From positions 1 to 14,753 of the forward strand of contig CAYSBC010000044.1 in the NCBI GenBank assembly GCA_964429195.1: DNA of 14,753 nucleotides, read 5' to 3'. Shown one piece after another: positions 7,788 to 14,321 of this stretch. Under the pieces are notes generated by a model that was not told the DNA's origin, did no database searches, and was given only the letters and a program-made list of their open reading frames with translations. A program made the position numbers and the translations under genes. Positions within the stretch are counted from its first letter, which is position 1. Each line of letters opens with the position of its first letter. Source of the stretch: JBBAFM01 sp041655415 (lineage in GTDB: Bacteria; Bacillota; Clostridia; Peptostreptococcales; JAAYPU01).

Positions 7788-8276
7788 TTGTCTAAGTATG
7801 AAAAATTTCCGGTCATTGAAGACCACAATATTCCACAAAACCGCATTGATAAGAAACGTACTCATGAAAAAATTACCTTTTTAGCCCTAGCCCGTATCTA
7901 CTGCAAAGCAAAAAAGCACCAAAATAGAGAAGATTATAGTAATAGCGGGAAACTATCCCCTGAACTTCAGGAAAAAGTTAACCGCTTCTCTAAAAAATAT
8001 CCCGGTTGGAAGCACCTTGAACTTTGCCCCCAGTGCTTTGAGATGGTGGTAAGAGCAGAAAAACATGCATCAAGGTGTCCTCACATGGCCTATAAGACTT
8101 TCTGCCATTCGTGTCCTCTCCCCTGCTACTCAAAATCTCATCTTGAAGAAATAGCTCAGATGATGCGTTTCTCCGGTCCACGTTTGGTGCTGCACAATCC
8201 TTTAATAGCATTGAGGTATATTAGAGAGGCAGTTAAGGCCAGAAAATTACATAAAAAGTGCCGATGCAAATCATAA
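7788..8276 (+). CDS. ygbA: YgbA-like cysteine-rich protein (nitrous oxide-stimulated promoter family)
   Basis: A 162-residue cytosolic protein read from a TTG start. AAGGG lies 7 nt upstream, and the ATG codons nearby (7783, 7798) are in other frames. It matches the YgbA pattern: KKRTHEKIT and RIYCK near the N-terminus (Cys39), LCPQC (Cys80, Cys83), RCPH (Cys97), TFCHSCPLPCY (Cys106, 109, 113), then MMRFSGPRLVLHNPLIALRYI at the end. The nine cysteines suggest a metal or Fe-S site. In enterobacteria the homologue is derepressed by nitric oxide through NsrR and helps growth after nitrosative stress; the biochemical activity is unknown. A longer segment than usual (about 44-75) separates the first Cys from the rest, and an extra KCRC tail is present. 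It converges on purF. Confidence 0.82.
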   Translation: MSKYEKFPVIEDHNIPQNRIDKKRTHEKITFLALARIYCKAKKHQNREDYSNSGKLSPELQEKVNRFSKKYPGWKHLELCPQCFEMVVRAEKHASRCPHMAYKTFCHSCPLPCYSKSHLEEIAQMMRFSGPRLVLHNPLIALRYIREAVKARKLHKKCRCKS

Positions 8277-8293
8277 ATAGTATTATTATTCAA

Positions 8294-8329
8294 GCCCACG
8301 GAGGGCAAAGCACCGGCATGGGGTTTTTT
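8294..8329 (+). terminator. probable intrinsic terminator after the YgbA-like gene
   Basis: CCCACG (8295-8300) can pair with CATGGG (8317-8322), with one mismatch, and is followed by six T (8324-8329). The stem reads better as minus-strand RNA (a G-U replaces the mismatch), but the T-run favours plus. It lies between convergent genes and partly serves both. Confidence 0.4.
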
Positions 8330-8335
8330 ATCATC

Positions 8336-9709
8336 TTACAGCTGATAGTTACCGTCAAAGCAAGCGGTGCAAAATTCCTTGGTTGTATTTGTGCCGGCCA
8401 GATTTATGGCATCTTCTAAACTGAGATAGCCAAGGGAATCCACTCCAATCTTTTTCCTAATTTCCTCCAAGGTGTAATGACAGGCAATGAGATTTTCTTG
8501 AGAATCAATGTCGGTTCCATAGTAACAAGGATACAAAAACGGCGGAGCCGATACCCGCATATGAACCTCACTCGCCCCTGCCTCTCTAAGAAGTCCAACA
8601 ATTCTGCGACTGGTTGTTCCTCTTACAATGGAATCATCGATAAGCACAACCCGCTTTCCTTGGACCACATCAGAAATGACATTGAGCTTAATTTTCACTC
8701 TGTCCTCACGAGCGCTTTGTTCCGGAAAAATAAAAGTTCTTCCTATATATTTATTTTTGACAAATCCGATTTCATATGGAATTTCTGATTCTTTTGAATA
8801 GCCTATGGCAGCATCAAGTCCGGAGTCAGGAACACCAATTACAACGTCTGCCTGAACCGGATGTGCTTTGGCTAAAAACTCACCGGCCCAAACCCGATAC
8901 CTGTGAACGCTTTTTCCGTCAATGACTGAGTCAGGTCTCGCAAAATAAATGTATTCAAAAACACAAAGGGATTTTTTTTCTTTCTGACAATGGGTCGTAA
9001 TTGATTTTATACCCTCTTTTGAAAATACAATTATTTCACCGGGCATAACATCTCTTATAAGCTTTGCGCCTACAGCATCCAGTGCACAGCTTTCGGAGGC
9101 TACTACGTAGCTGCCGTCAGGCTTTACGCCATAGCAAAGTGGTCGGAAACCCTTTGGATCCCTTACCGCCATGAGTTTGGCAGAGGACATAATCACAAGG
9201 GAATAGGCACCCTTAATCCTTTCCATGGCTTTCTCTATTGCTTCTTCAATGGAATGGGAGGTGAGCCGATCCTGTGTAATGATATAGGAGATGACCTCTG
9301 TGTCACTTGTTGTATGAAAGATTGCACCACCGAGTTCAAGCTTATTCCTAAGTTCACTGTAATTCGTTAAATTGCCGTTATGAGCAAGTGCTGTATTCCC
9401 CTTAATATGCTGGACCACAATAGGCTGGGCATTAAGTCTGCCTCTCCCTCCCGTTGTCCCATATCTTACATGACCTACAGCCATTTGACCCCTTCCCAAT
9501 TTTTTTATCCTCTCTTCATCAAAAACATCATTGACAAGTCCGGTGTCTTTATAGTCAGAAAATACACCGCCGTCGTTGACAACAATTCCACAGCTCTCCT
9601 GCCCTCTGTGTTGCAGCGCAAAAAGTCCGTAATAAGCATCCACGGCAACGTCTGTTCTTTCTTTTGCAAAAATTCCCAATACACCGCATTCTTCCCTTAA
9701 GCCGCTCAT
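8336..9709 (-). CDS. purF: amidophosphoribosyltransferase (PurF)
   Basis: A 457-residue enzyme catalysing the first step of de novo purine synthesis: PRPP plus glutamine to 5-phosphoribosylamine. A 7-residue propeptide (MSGLREE) precedes the nucleophile Cys8 (CGVLGIF), so self-cleavage as in the Bacillus subtilis type is expected. The N-terminal Ntn amidotransferase domain shows QHRGQESCG and VRYGTTG. The C-terminal domain has the PRPP loop VVLIDDSIVRGTTSRR (354-369). The four cysteines of the structural [4Fe-4S] cluster are visible at 249, 395, 447 and 450 (CTAC near the end), which makes the enzyme oxygen-sensitive. Its ATG overlaps the purC stop by 4 nt (ATGA), implying translational coupling. 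It is the last gene of the guaA-purC-purF operon. Confidence 0.97.
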   Translation of the reverse strand: MSGLREECGVLGIFAKERTDVAVDAYYGLFALQHRGQESCGIVVNDGGVFSDYKDTGLVNDVFDEERIKKLGRGQMAVGHVRYGTTGGRGRLNAQPIVVQHIKGNTALAHNGNLTNYSELRNKLELGGAIFHTTSDTEVISYIITQDRLTSHSIEEAIEKAMERIKGAYSLVIMSSAKLMAVRDPKGFRPLCYGVKPDGSYVVASESCALDAVGAKLIRDVMPGEIIVFSKEGIKSITTHCQKEKKSLCVFEYIYFARPDSVIDGKSVHRYRVWAGEFLAKAHPVQADVVIGVPDSGLDAAIGYSKESEIPYEIGFVKNKYIGRTFIFPEQSAREDRVKIKLNVISDVVQGKRVVLIDDSIVRGTTSRRIVGLLREAGASEVHMRVSAPPFLYPCYYGTDIDSQENLIACHYTLEEIRKKIGVDSLGYLSLEDAINLAGTNTTKEFCTACFDGNYQL

Positions 9710-10422
9710 TCCGCCACCCCAATTACTCTTTTCATCATTTCTGTATAGGCCTCTTCCACATTTCCCATATCCCTTCGAAAACGATCTTTATCGAGTTTTT
9801 TATTTGTATTGGCATCCCAAAATCTACAGGTATCAGGGGAGATCTCATCTGCAAGAACTATTTCTCCCTCAGCTGTTTTCCCAAATTCAAGCTTAAAATC
9901 AATCAACTTTACATGGAGCTTGATAAAATAGTCTTTTAAAATAGCATTGATTTCAAAGGCCATACTTTCAATCTCTTCAATTTCTTCTTTCGTTGCAAGC
10001 CCTAAGGCAAGGGCATGGGAAGTATTGAGAAGCGGATCATGCAGTTCGTCATTTTTGTATGAAAATTCGATGGTTGCTGAATTGAGTACTGCCCCTTCCG
10101 CCACTCCATAGCGTTTTGAAAATGAACCTGCCGCAACATTTCGTACTATGACTTCAAGAGGAAAAATTCTTACCTTTTTAACAAGGGTTTCTCTCTCGGA
10201 CAGTTCCTTTATATAATGGGTTTTGATCCCCTTTTCCTCCAGCAATTTCATAAGATGATTACTCATTTGATTATTGATAGCACCTTTTCCCTTAATTGTT
10301 CCCTTCTTCTGTCCGTCAAGAGCAGTGGCATCATCCTTATAAGCGACAATAAGGAAATCCTCATCTTCTGTTGCAAAGACCTTCTTGGCTTTTCCTTCGT
10401 ATAATTGTTCATATTTTTTCAC
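9706..10422 (-). CDS. purC: SAICAR synthetase (PurC)
   Basis: A 238-residue phosphoribosylaminoimidazole-succinocarboxamide synthase, a normal length for the compact bacterial form. It joins aspartate to CAIR using ATP, a middle step of purine synthesis. Key blocks are LYEGKAKKVF (7-16), the KGKGAINNQMS loop, the VRNVAAGSFSKRYG block, and ADEISPDTCRFWD near the C-terminus. Translation starts at GTG (10422-10420): AGGAGG lies 9 nt upstream, and no ATG fits. It begins 28 nt after guaA ends and its stop overlaps the purF start. The other pur genes (purE, D, L, M, N, H) are not in the window, so this is a partial, rearranged purine operon. Confidence 0.97.
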   Translation of the reverse strand: MKKYEQLYEGKAKKVFATEDEDFLIVAYKDDATALDGQKKGTIKGKGAINNQMSNHLMKLLEEKGIKTHYIKELSERETLVKKVRIFPLEVIVRNVAAGSFSKRYGVAEGAVLNSATIEFSYKNDELHDPLLNTSHALALGLATKEEIEEIESMAFEINAILKDYFIKLHVKLIDFKLEFGKTAEGEIVLADEISPDTCRFWDANTNKKLDKDRFRRDMGNVEEAYTEMMKRVIGVAE

Positions 10423-10450
10423 CCTATATTTCCTCCTATCTTTTTCCTTT

Positions 10451-12007
10451 CTATTCCCATTCCACTGTTGCCGGCGGTTTTGAAGTTATATCATAGACAA
10501 CTCGACTGATGCCACTCACCTCGTTTACTACTCTTCCTGATATTTTTACCAGTACATCATAAGGAATTTGCGCAAAATCTGCAGTCATGAAGTCGGTTGT
10601 TGTCACTGCCCGCAATGCCAAAACACGGTCATATGTTCTTCCATCACCCATCACACCAACAGTCCGGAGATTTGTAAGGACTGCGAAATATTGGCTCATA
10701 TTTTTATTTTCACCTGATTTGAATATTTCTTCCTGCATAATAAAATCTGCCTGTCTTAACATATCGGCTTTATCCTTTGTAACCTCCCCCATAATTCTTA
10801 TGGCGAGGCCAGGGCCAGGGAAAGGCTGCCGATTGACAATGTTTTCGGGTAGTCCCAAATCTTTACCTAATGCACGAACTTCATCTTTAAACAGGTGGTC
10901 AAGAGGCTCTAAAAGGCCCTTGAACTTTGCCATCACTTCAGGGGGCAGCAATTTATTGTGATGGCTTTTTATGACCTCTGCATCACCTTCACCTGATTCG
11001 ATCACGTCGGGATAAATAGTTCCCTGTGCTAAATAATCCTTTTCACAGATTCCAAACTTCTCTGCTTCATCGCGAAACACATATCCGAACTCTGCTCCGA
11101 TAATTCTTCGTTTCTCCTGTGGTTCTTTTATCCCCTGGAGCTTGCTCAAAAATCTTTCCTCAGCATTCACTCTAACAAAATGAATAGCCCAATTCTTAAA
11201 GGTTGCTTCTATTTCATCTCCCTCATCTTTCCTCATAAGACCATGGTCAACAAAGACACAAACAAGTCTTTTCCCCACAACCTTGGAAAGAAGTGCTGCT
11301 AAAACTGCTGAATCCACTCCACCGGATAAGGCAAGTAAAATTCTGCTTTCAGCACTTATTTCATTTTTTAACCTTTCAATGGTCATCTTGGCAAAGTCCC
11401 CCATGTTCCAATCTCCCTTGGCACCGCAGATATGAAAAAGAAAGTTTTGGATTATGTTCTTTCCATACTCGGTATGGTTTACCTCCGGATGAAATTGAAG
11501 GCCATAAATTTTTTTCTCTTCATTAGCTATAGCCGCATTTGGACAAGCCTCACTGTGACCTGCATTGATAAATCCCATCGGTTTTTTCTCTATATAATCA
11601 CCGTGGCTCATCCAAGTGATGCTGTTCTCGGGAATGCCTGTAAAGAGTATGCAATTTATATCTAGATAAGTATTCGTTTTCCCATACTCTCTTGTTTTAT
11701 CCTCCTTAGCAGGAACAACACTGCCTCCGAGGAGTTGCGCAATGATTTGACATCCATAACAAATTCCCAAAATAGGAATGCCCAGCTCAAAAATTTTTTT
11801 GTCTACCTGAGGCGATGTATCGAGATAAACGCTTCTTGGTCCACCGGTAAAAATAATACCAATTGGGTTTTCACTTACAATCTCTTTAAGAGGCGTAGTA
11901 TAGGGTTTAACTTCACAGTAGACATTGCATTCTCGCACTCTCCTTGCTATGAGCTGATTATATTGACCGCCAAAATCCAAAATTATTACTTTTTGTCGTA
12001 TGCTCAT
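10451..12007 (-). CDS. guaA: GMP synthase, glutamine-hydrolysing (GuaA)
   Basis: A 518-residue enzyme converting XMP to GMP with ATP and glutamine-derived ammonia. The N-terminal class I amidotransferase has the catalytic Cys83 (GICYGCQ) with His173 and Glu175 (FHPEVNH). The ATP pyrophosphatase domain carries the PP-loop SGGVDS (228-233). The C-terminal dimerisation domain ends canonically (SKPPATVEWE). I start at ATG 12007 because GGAG lies 6 nt before it. An in-frame TTG at 12019 would add MEIW, but it overlaps that Shine-Dalgarno. First gene of the guaA-purC-purF operon, which has an unusual composition in placing a GMP-branch gene ahead of purC and purF. Both GuaA and PurF consume glutamine, consistent with the nitrogen-linked control seen in the leader. 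Confidence 0.97.
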   Translation of the reverse strand: MSIRQKVIILDFGGQYNQLIARRVRECNVYCEVKPYTTPLKEIVSENPIGIIFTGGPRSVYLDTSPQVDKKIFELGIPILGICYGCQIIAQLLGGSVVPAKEDKTREYGKTNTYLDINCILFTGIPENSITWMSHGDYIEKKPMGFINAGHSEACPNAAIANEEKKIYGLQFHPEVNHTEYGKNIIQNFLFHICGAKGDWNMGDFAKMTIERLKNEISAESRILLALSGGVDSAVLAALLSKVVGKRLVCVFVDHGLMRKDEGDEIEATFKNWAIHFVRVNAEERFLSKLQGIKEPQEKRRIIGAEFGYVFRDEAEKFGICEKDYLAQGTIYPDVIESGEGDAEVIKSHHNKLLPPEVMAKFKGLLEPLDHLFKDEVRALGKDLGLPENIVNRQPFPGPGLAIRIMGEVTKDKADMLRQADFIMQEEIFKSGENKNMSQYFAVLTNLRTVGVMGDGRTYDRVLALRAVTTTDFMTADFAQIPYDVLVKISGRVVNEVSGISRVVYDITSKPPATVEWE

Positions 12008-12060
12008 CCAAATCTCCAATCTTTCAAAATATTATTTCGTTTTAAAGGTCTCCTTCGTGC

Positions 12061-12116
12061 ATTAAAATAAAAAAGACAAAGGCCTATAGGATTATTCTCC
12101 TAACGACGCCCTTGTC
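12061..12116 (-). terminator. intrinsic terminator in the guaA leader (attenuator)
   Basis: On the minus strand GACAAGGGC (12116-12108) pairs with GCCTTTGTC (12083-12075), 9 bp with one G-U. An inner TAGGA/TCCTA stem extends the hairpin, and TTTTTTATTTT follows. It lies upstream of guaA, so transcription must read through it for the operon to be made. Its 5' arm includes the loop and 3' part of ANTAR hairpin 2, making the two folds mutually exclusive. Confidence 0.85.
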
Positions 12117-12183
12117 GCTATTTAAGAACTCATATAAAAACAAAAACCAACAGACCTTATGAGGTTTGCGGCTTCCTTGTCGC
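12102..12183 (-). promoter_or_regulatory. tandem-hairpin ANTAR antitermination site in the guaA leader
   Basis: Two hairpins share the core GCGACAAGG. Hairpin 1 (12183-12168): stem GCGAC/GCCGC with one A-C mismatch, loop AAGGAA. Hairpin 2 (12119-12102): stem AGCGAC/GTCGTT, loop AAGGGC. Both loops have six bases with A at position 1 and G at position 4, the invariants known for RNA targets of ANTAR regulators (EutV, NasR type). Hairpin 2 shares bases with the terminator 5' arm, so a bound ANTAR dimer would block termination and let guaA-purC-purF be transcribed. The 48-nt linker is longer than usual but can fold through CTCATA (12163-12158) and TATGAG (12134-12129), bringing the hairpins together. 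An ANTAR gene lies 1.4 kb away (13572). No purine riboswitch consensus is visible. Confidence 0.75.
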
Positions 12184-12196
12184 TTTTAATGTACTC

Positions 12197-12225
12197 AATT
12201 TACCACTGTTTTTTTTCAATGTCAA
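12197..12225 (-). promoter_or_regulatory. sigma-A promoter of guaA-purC-purF
   Basis: A perfect -35 TTGACA (12225-12220), 17-nt spacer and -10 TAAATT (12202-12197). Transcription would start near 12190, just upstream of the first ANTAR hairpin, so the whole attenuator is in the leader RNA (about 180 nt). Confidence 0.75.
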
Positions 12226-12250
12226 ATATTTTTTTAATTTTTTAAAAGGC

Positions 12251-12279
12251 TTGGCAAAATGCTCCAAAAGTTGTAGTAT
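12251..12279 (+). promoter_or_regulatory. sigma-A promoter of glnA
   Basis: TTGGCA (12251-12256), 17-nt spacer, TAGTAT (12274-12279). Start expected near 12286, giving a leader of about 60 nt. That leader contains a small ATTC/GAAT hairpin (loop GAAAAA) but no terminator and no ANTAR-type loop, so glnA itself does not look antiterminated. It is back to back with the guaA promoter, 25 bp between the two -35 boxes. Confidence 0.6.
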
Positions 12280-12345
12280 ATATAGAATAAATTCGAAAAA
12301 GAATGTTTGCTGGTATTTGTTGATGGAAAGAAAGGAGCCTTGATC

Positions 12346-13554
12346 ATGGTTTATACGCGTGAAGAAGTGTTTGATTATATCGAGCAAGAGGATGTTAAAT
12401 TTATACGTCTGGCTTTTTGTGATATTCACGGCAAGCAAAAGAACATTTCTATACTGCCGGCGGAGCTACCACGTGCATTTTCTGACGGAATTTCCTTTGA
12501 TGCTTCTGCAATTCGCGGATTTGGTGATGAGGTACAGTCCGATTTATTTCTTCGCCCAATCCCCTCTACTTTACAGTTGCTTTCCTGGAGACCTTCACAA
12601 GGAAAGGTTGCAAGAATGTTCTGCCACATTCAATATCCTGACGGAACTCCCTATGAAAGGGATTCAAGATATATATTGCAAACTGCTATCGATAAGGCAA
12701 GAGAAAAAGGTATATCCATTTATTTTGCCTCTGAATATGAATTTTATCTTTTTAAAACAAATGATTTAGGTTATCCCACAAAGGAACCCTTTGACAATGC
12801 AAGTTATATGGATGTGGCTCCTGAGGATAAAGGTGAAAATATTCGCCGTGAAATATGTTTAACTCTCCTTGATATGGGCATCCGGCCTGAAAGCTCTCAT
12901 CATGAGGAAGGGCCCGGTCAAAATGAAATTGATTTCAGGTATAGCGACCCTATGACATCCGCTGATAACTCCATGACTTTTATGACCATTGTAAAAGTTG
13001 CGGCCATGCGCAATGGCCTATATGCTGATTTTTCACCCAAACCCCTTGAAGGCAAAAGTGGAAACGGTATGCATATTAACATGTCTGTTAAAAACAGCAA
13101 GGATGAAGATCTCACCATTTCTTTTATGGCAGGGGTCATGGCCCACATCAAAGAAATGACACTCTTTTTAAACCCTTGTGAAGCCTCTTACAGGAGGTTT
13201 GGAGAAAAAAAGGCTCCTAAATATATCACTTGGTCACCTGAAAACCGTTCTCAACTTATTCGTATTCCGTCCGCCAAAGGCGAATATAGGCGTATTGAAC
13301 TCAGGTCCCCCGACCCCATGGCGAATCCCTATATCGCATACGCACTTCTCATCCATGCGGGACTCGATGGCATTATCCATCATCTTTCCCTAAGTGAACC
13401 TGTCAATCTCAATTTGTACACGGCCGATAAAAAGATTATTGATAAGCTGGATAGACTCCCTGACTCCATTGAAGATGCCTTGGCTATAGCAAAAGAAAGT
13501 AAATTTATACGATCTATACTTCCCCCAAATTATGTCGACCAATTCATGATATGA
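12346..13554 (+). CDS. glnA: glutamine synthetase, short type I form
   Basis: A 402-residue glutamine synthetase (glutamate + NH3 + ATP to glutamine). The start at 12346 follows AAAGGAG and begins MVYTREEVFDYIEQ as in other GlnA; an upstream ATG at 12307 lacks this fit. Visible active-site blocks: SEYEFYLF (129-136, metal Glu130/132), HHEEGPGQNEIDF (185-197), KPLEGKSGNGMHINM (232-246, His243), NRSQLIRIP (300-308) and RRIELRSPDPMANPY (315-329). Oddities compared, from memory, with Bacillus subtilis GlnA (about 444 aa): roughly 25-30 C-terminal residues are missing; the flap reads GEKKAP where YEAP (flap Glu) is usual; and the segment around the feedback Arg62 reads FGDEVQSD. It is followed after 17 nt by the ANTAR gene, so the two are co-transcribed. 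Confidence 0.92.
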   Translation: MVYTREEVFDYIEQEDVKFIRLAFCDIHGKQKNISILPAELPRAFSDGISFDASAIRGFGDEVQSDLFLRPIPSTLQLLSWRPSQGKVARMFCHIQYPDGTPYERDSRYILQTAIDKAREKGISIYFASEYEFYLFKTNDLGYPTKEPFDNASYMDVAPEDKGENIRREICLTLLDMGIRPESSHHEEGPGQNEIDFRYSDPMTSADNSMTFMTIVKVAAMRNGLYADFSPKPLEGKSGNGMHINMSVKNSKDEDLTISFMAGVMAHIKEMTLFLNPCEASYRRFGEKKAPKYITWSPENRSQLIRIPSAKGEYRRIELRSPDPMANPYIAYALLIHAGLDGIIHHLSLSEPVNLNLYTADKKIIDKLDRLPDSIEDALAIAKESKFIRSILPPNYVDQFMI

Positions 13555-13571
13555 TTTGAGGAGGTGACCCT

Positions 13572-14156
13572 ATGCCGGTAGAAAAAATGCAACATCGTGT
13601 ACTGATTGTATCTGGTACAGATAAAGTCTATGACTATTTTACGGATATACTACCGAAAAAAGAATTTTATCCCCTTCTTAGGGCAACCAGTGCAGGTGAG
13701 GCTAAAAGAATTCTTGTCTCAACGCCTGTTGATATATTAATCATCAACACACCTCTTTCTGATGATTTCGGCATTGATCTTGCCCTTGACTCATCGGATA
13801 GCAGTATGGGAATATTAGTCATTGTAAAAAATGAGGTTTTTGATCAAGTGTCATCGGACCTTGAGGATAGCGGAATTTTGACGATAAAAAGACCCAACTC
13901 CAAGCAAACATTTTATGGAGCAATCAAGCTTCTCGCCGCAACACATATCCGCTTAAACAAATTTGAAAAGAAGATTCAAATATTGCAGGAAAAGATGAAT
14001 GACATCCGTACTGTCAACAGAGCAAAATGGCTTCTGATAGATGCTCTGAAAATGACTGAGGACGAGGCGCATTATTATATTGAGAAACAAGCAATGGATT
14101 CTCGTCTCTCAAGGCGGGAGGTTGCGGAAAATATTATTCGTACCTACAATAAATAA
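13572..14156 (+). CDS. ANTAR-domain antiterminator with degenerate receiver (NitR-type)
   Basis: A 194-residue regulator: receiver-like domain (about 8-120), coiled coil (about 125-148), then an ANTAR RNA-binding domain (about 133-190) with RAKWLLIDAL (150-159), EDEAHYYIEKQAMDSR (163-178) and VAENII (184-189). ANTAR dimers bind tandem hairpins in leader RNA and prevent transcription termination. The receiver keeps a Lys (106) but not the phospho-acceptor: IINTPLSDDFG has Asn59 where Asp is expected, and the acidic pair after beta-1 is Ser-Gly (14-15). Phosphorylation is therefore unlikely; ligand binding or protein contact may be the signal. GAGGAGG precedes the ATG, and glnA ends 17 nt upstream, the arrangement known for NitR-type regulators beside glnA in clostridia. 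The likely target in this window is the guaA leader. Confidence 0.92.
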   Translation: MPVEKMQHRVLIVSGTDKVYDYFTDILPKKEFYPLLRATSAGEAKRILVSTPVDILIINTPLSDDFGIDLALDSSDSSMGILVIVKNEVFDQVSSDLEDSGILTIKRPNSKQTFYGAIKLLAATHIRLNKFEKKIQILQEKMNDIRTVNRAKWLLIDALKMTEDEAHYYIEKQAMDSRLSRREVAENIIRTYNK

Positions 14157-14231
14157 AGGGTAGTAGCTGCAAAGCTGATGCCTGTAGGTTTATAACAAGC
14201 GAGAAAAGCAGAGGAAGGGAGATATAACAAA

Positions 14232-14252
14232 AAGGTAACATAATGTCACCTT
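14232..14252. promoter_or_regulatory. palindromic operator upstream of the AbiEi-type gene
   Basis: AAGGTAACAT-A-ATGTCACCTT is a 21-bp inverted repeat with one mismatched pair (14237/14247), ending 3 bp before the -35 box. AbiEi antitoxins are known to bind inverted repeats in their own promoter, so autoregulation is the natural guess. Confidence 0.6.
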
Positions 14253-14255
14253 AAA

Positions 14256-14284
14256 TTGACAACCATGCCCACTTATGCTAAAAT
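14256..14284 (+). promoter_or_regulatory. sigma-A promoter of the AbiEi-type gene
   Basis: A perfect -35 TTGACA (14256-14261), 17-nt spacer and -10 TAAAAT (14279-14284), 37 bp before the start codon. A strong promoter next to an operator fits a tightly repressed toxin-antitoxin operon. Confidence 0.75.
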
Positions 14285-14321
14285 AGTGAGTGTATTTGTT
14301 TGATTTGAAAGAAGGTGTATT

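Noticed and set aside
12008..12019. TTG start for guaA adding four residues
   Set aside because: The TTG overlaps the Shine-Dalgarno that serves the ATG at 12007, and the family begins near that ATG.
12020..12200. Purine, PRPP/ppGpp (ykkC-type) or ZTP riboswitch in the guaA leader
   Set aside because: None of the conserved core sequences of these classes is visible; the hairpins and terminator are fully explained by an ANTAR-type attenuator.
12249..12265. Sigma-54 promoter before glnA (TGGCA...TGC)
   Set aside because: The GG and GC elements are only 6 nt apart instead of 10; a sigma-A promoter with a 17-nt spacer fits better.
12286..12345. ANTAR target in the glnA leader
   Set aside because: There is only one small hairpin, with loop GAAAAA, no second hairpin and no terminator.
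12157..12438. Minus-strand open frame across the guaA/glnA control region
   Set aside because: It overlaps both promoters and the glnA start, and its AT-rich translation looks random.
14157..14231. Terminator after the ANTAR gene
   Set aside because: AGCT/AGCT near 14166-14178 is short and has no T-run; read-through or a more distant end is possible.
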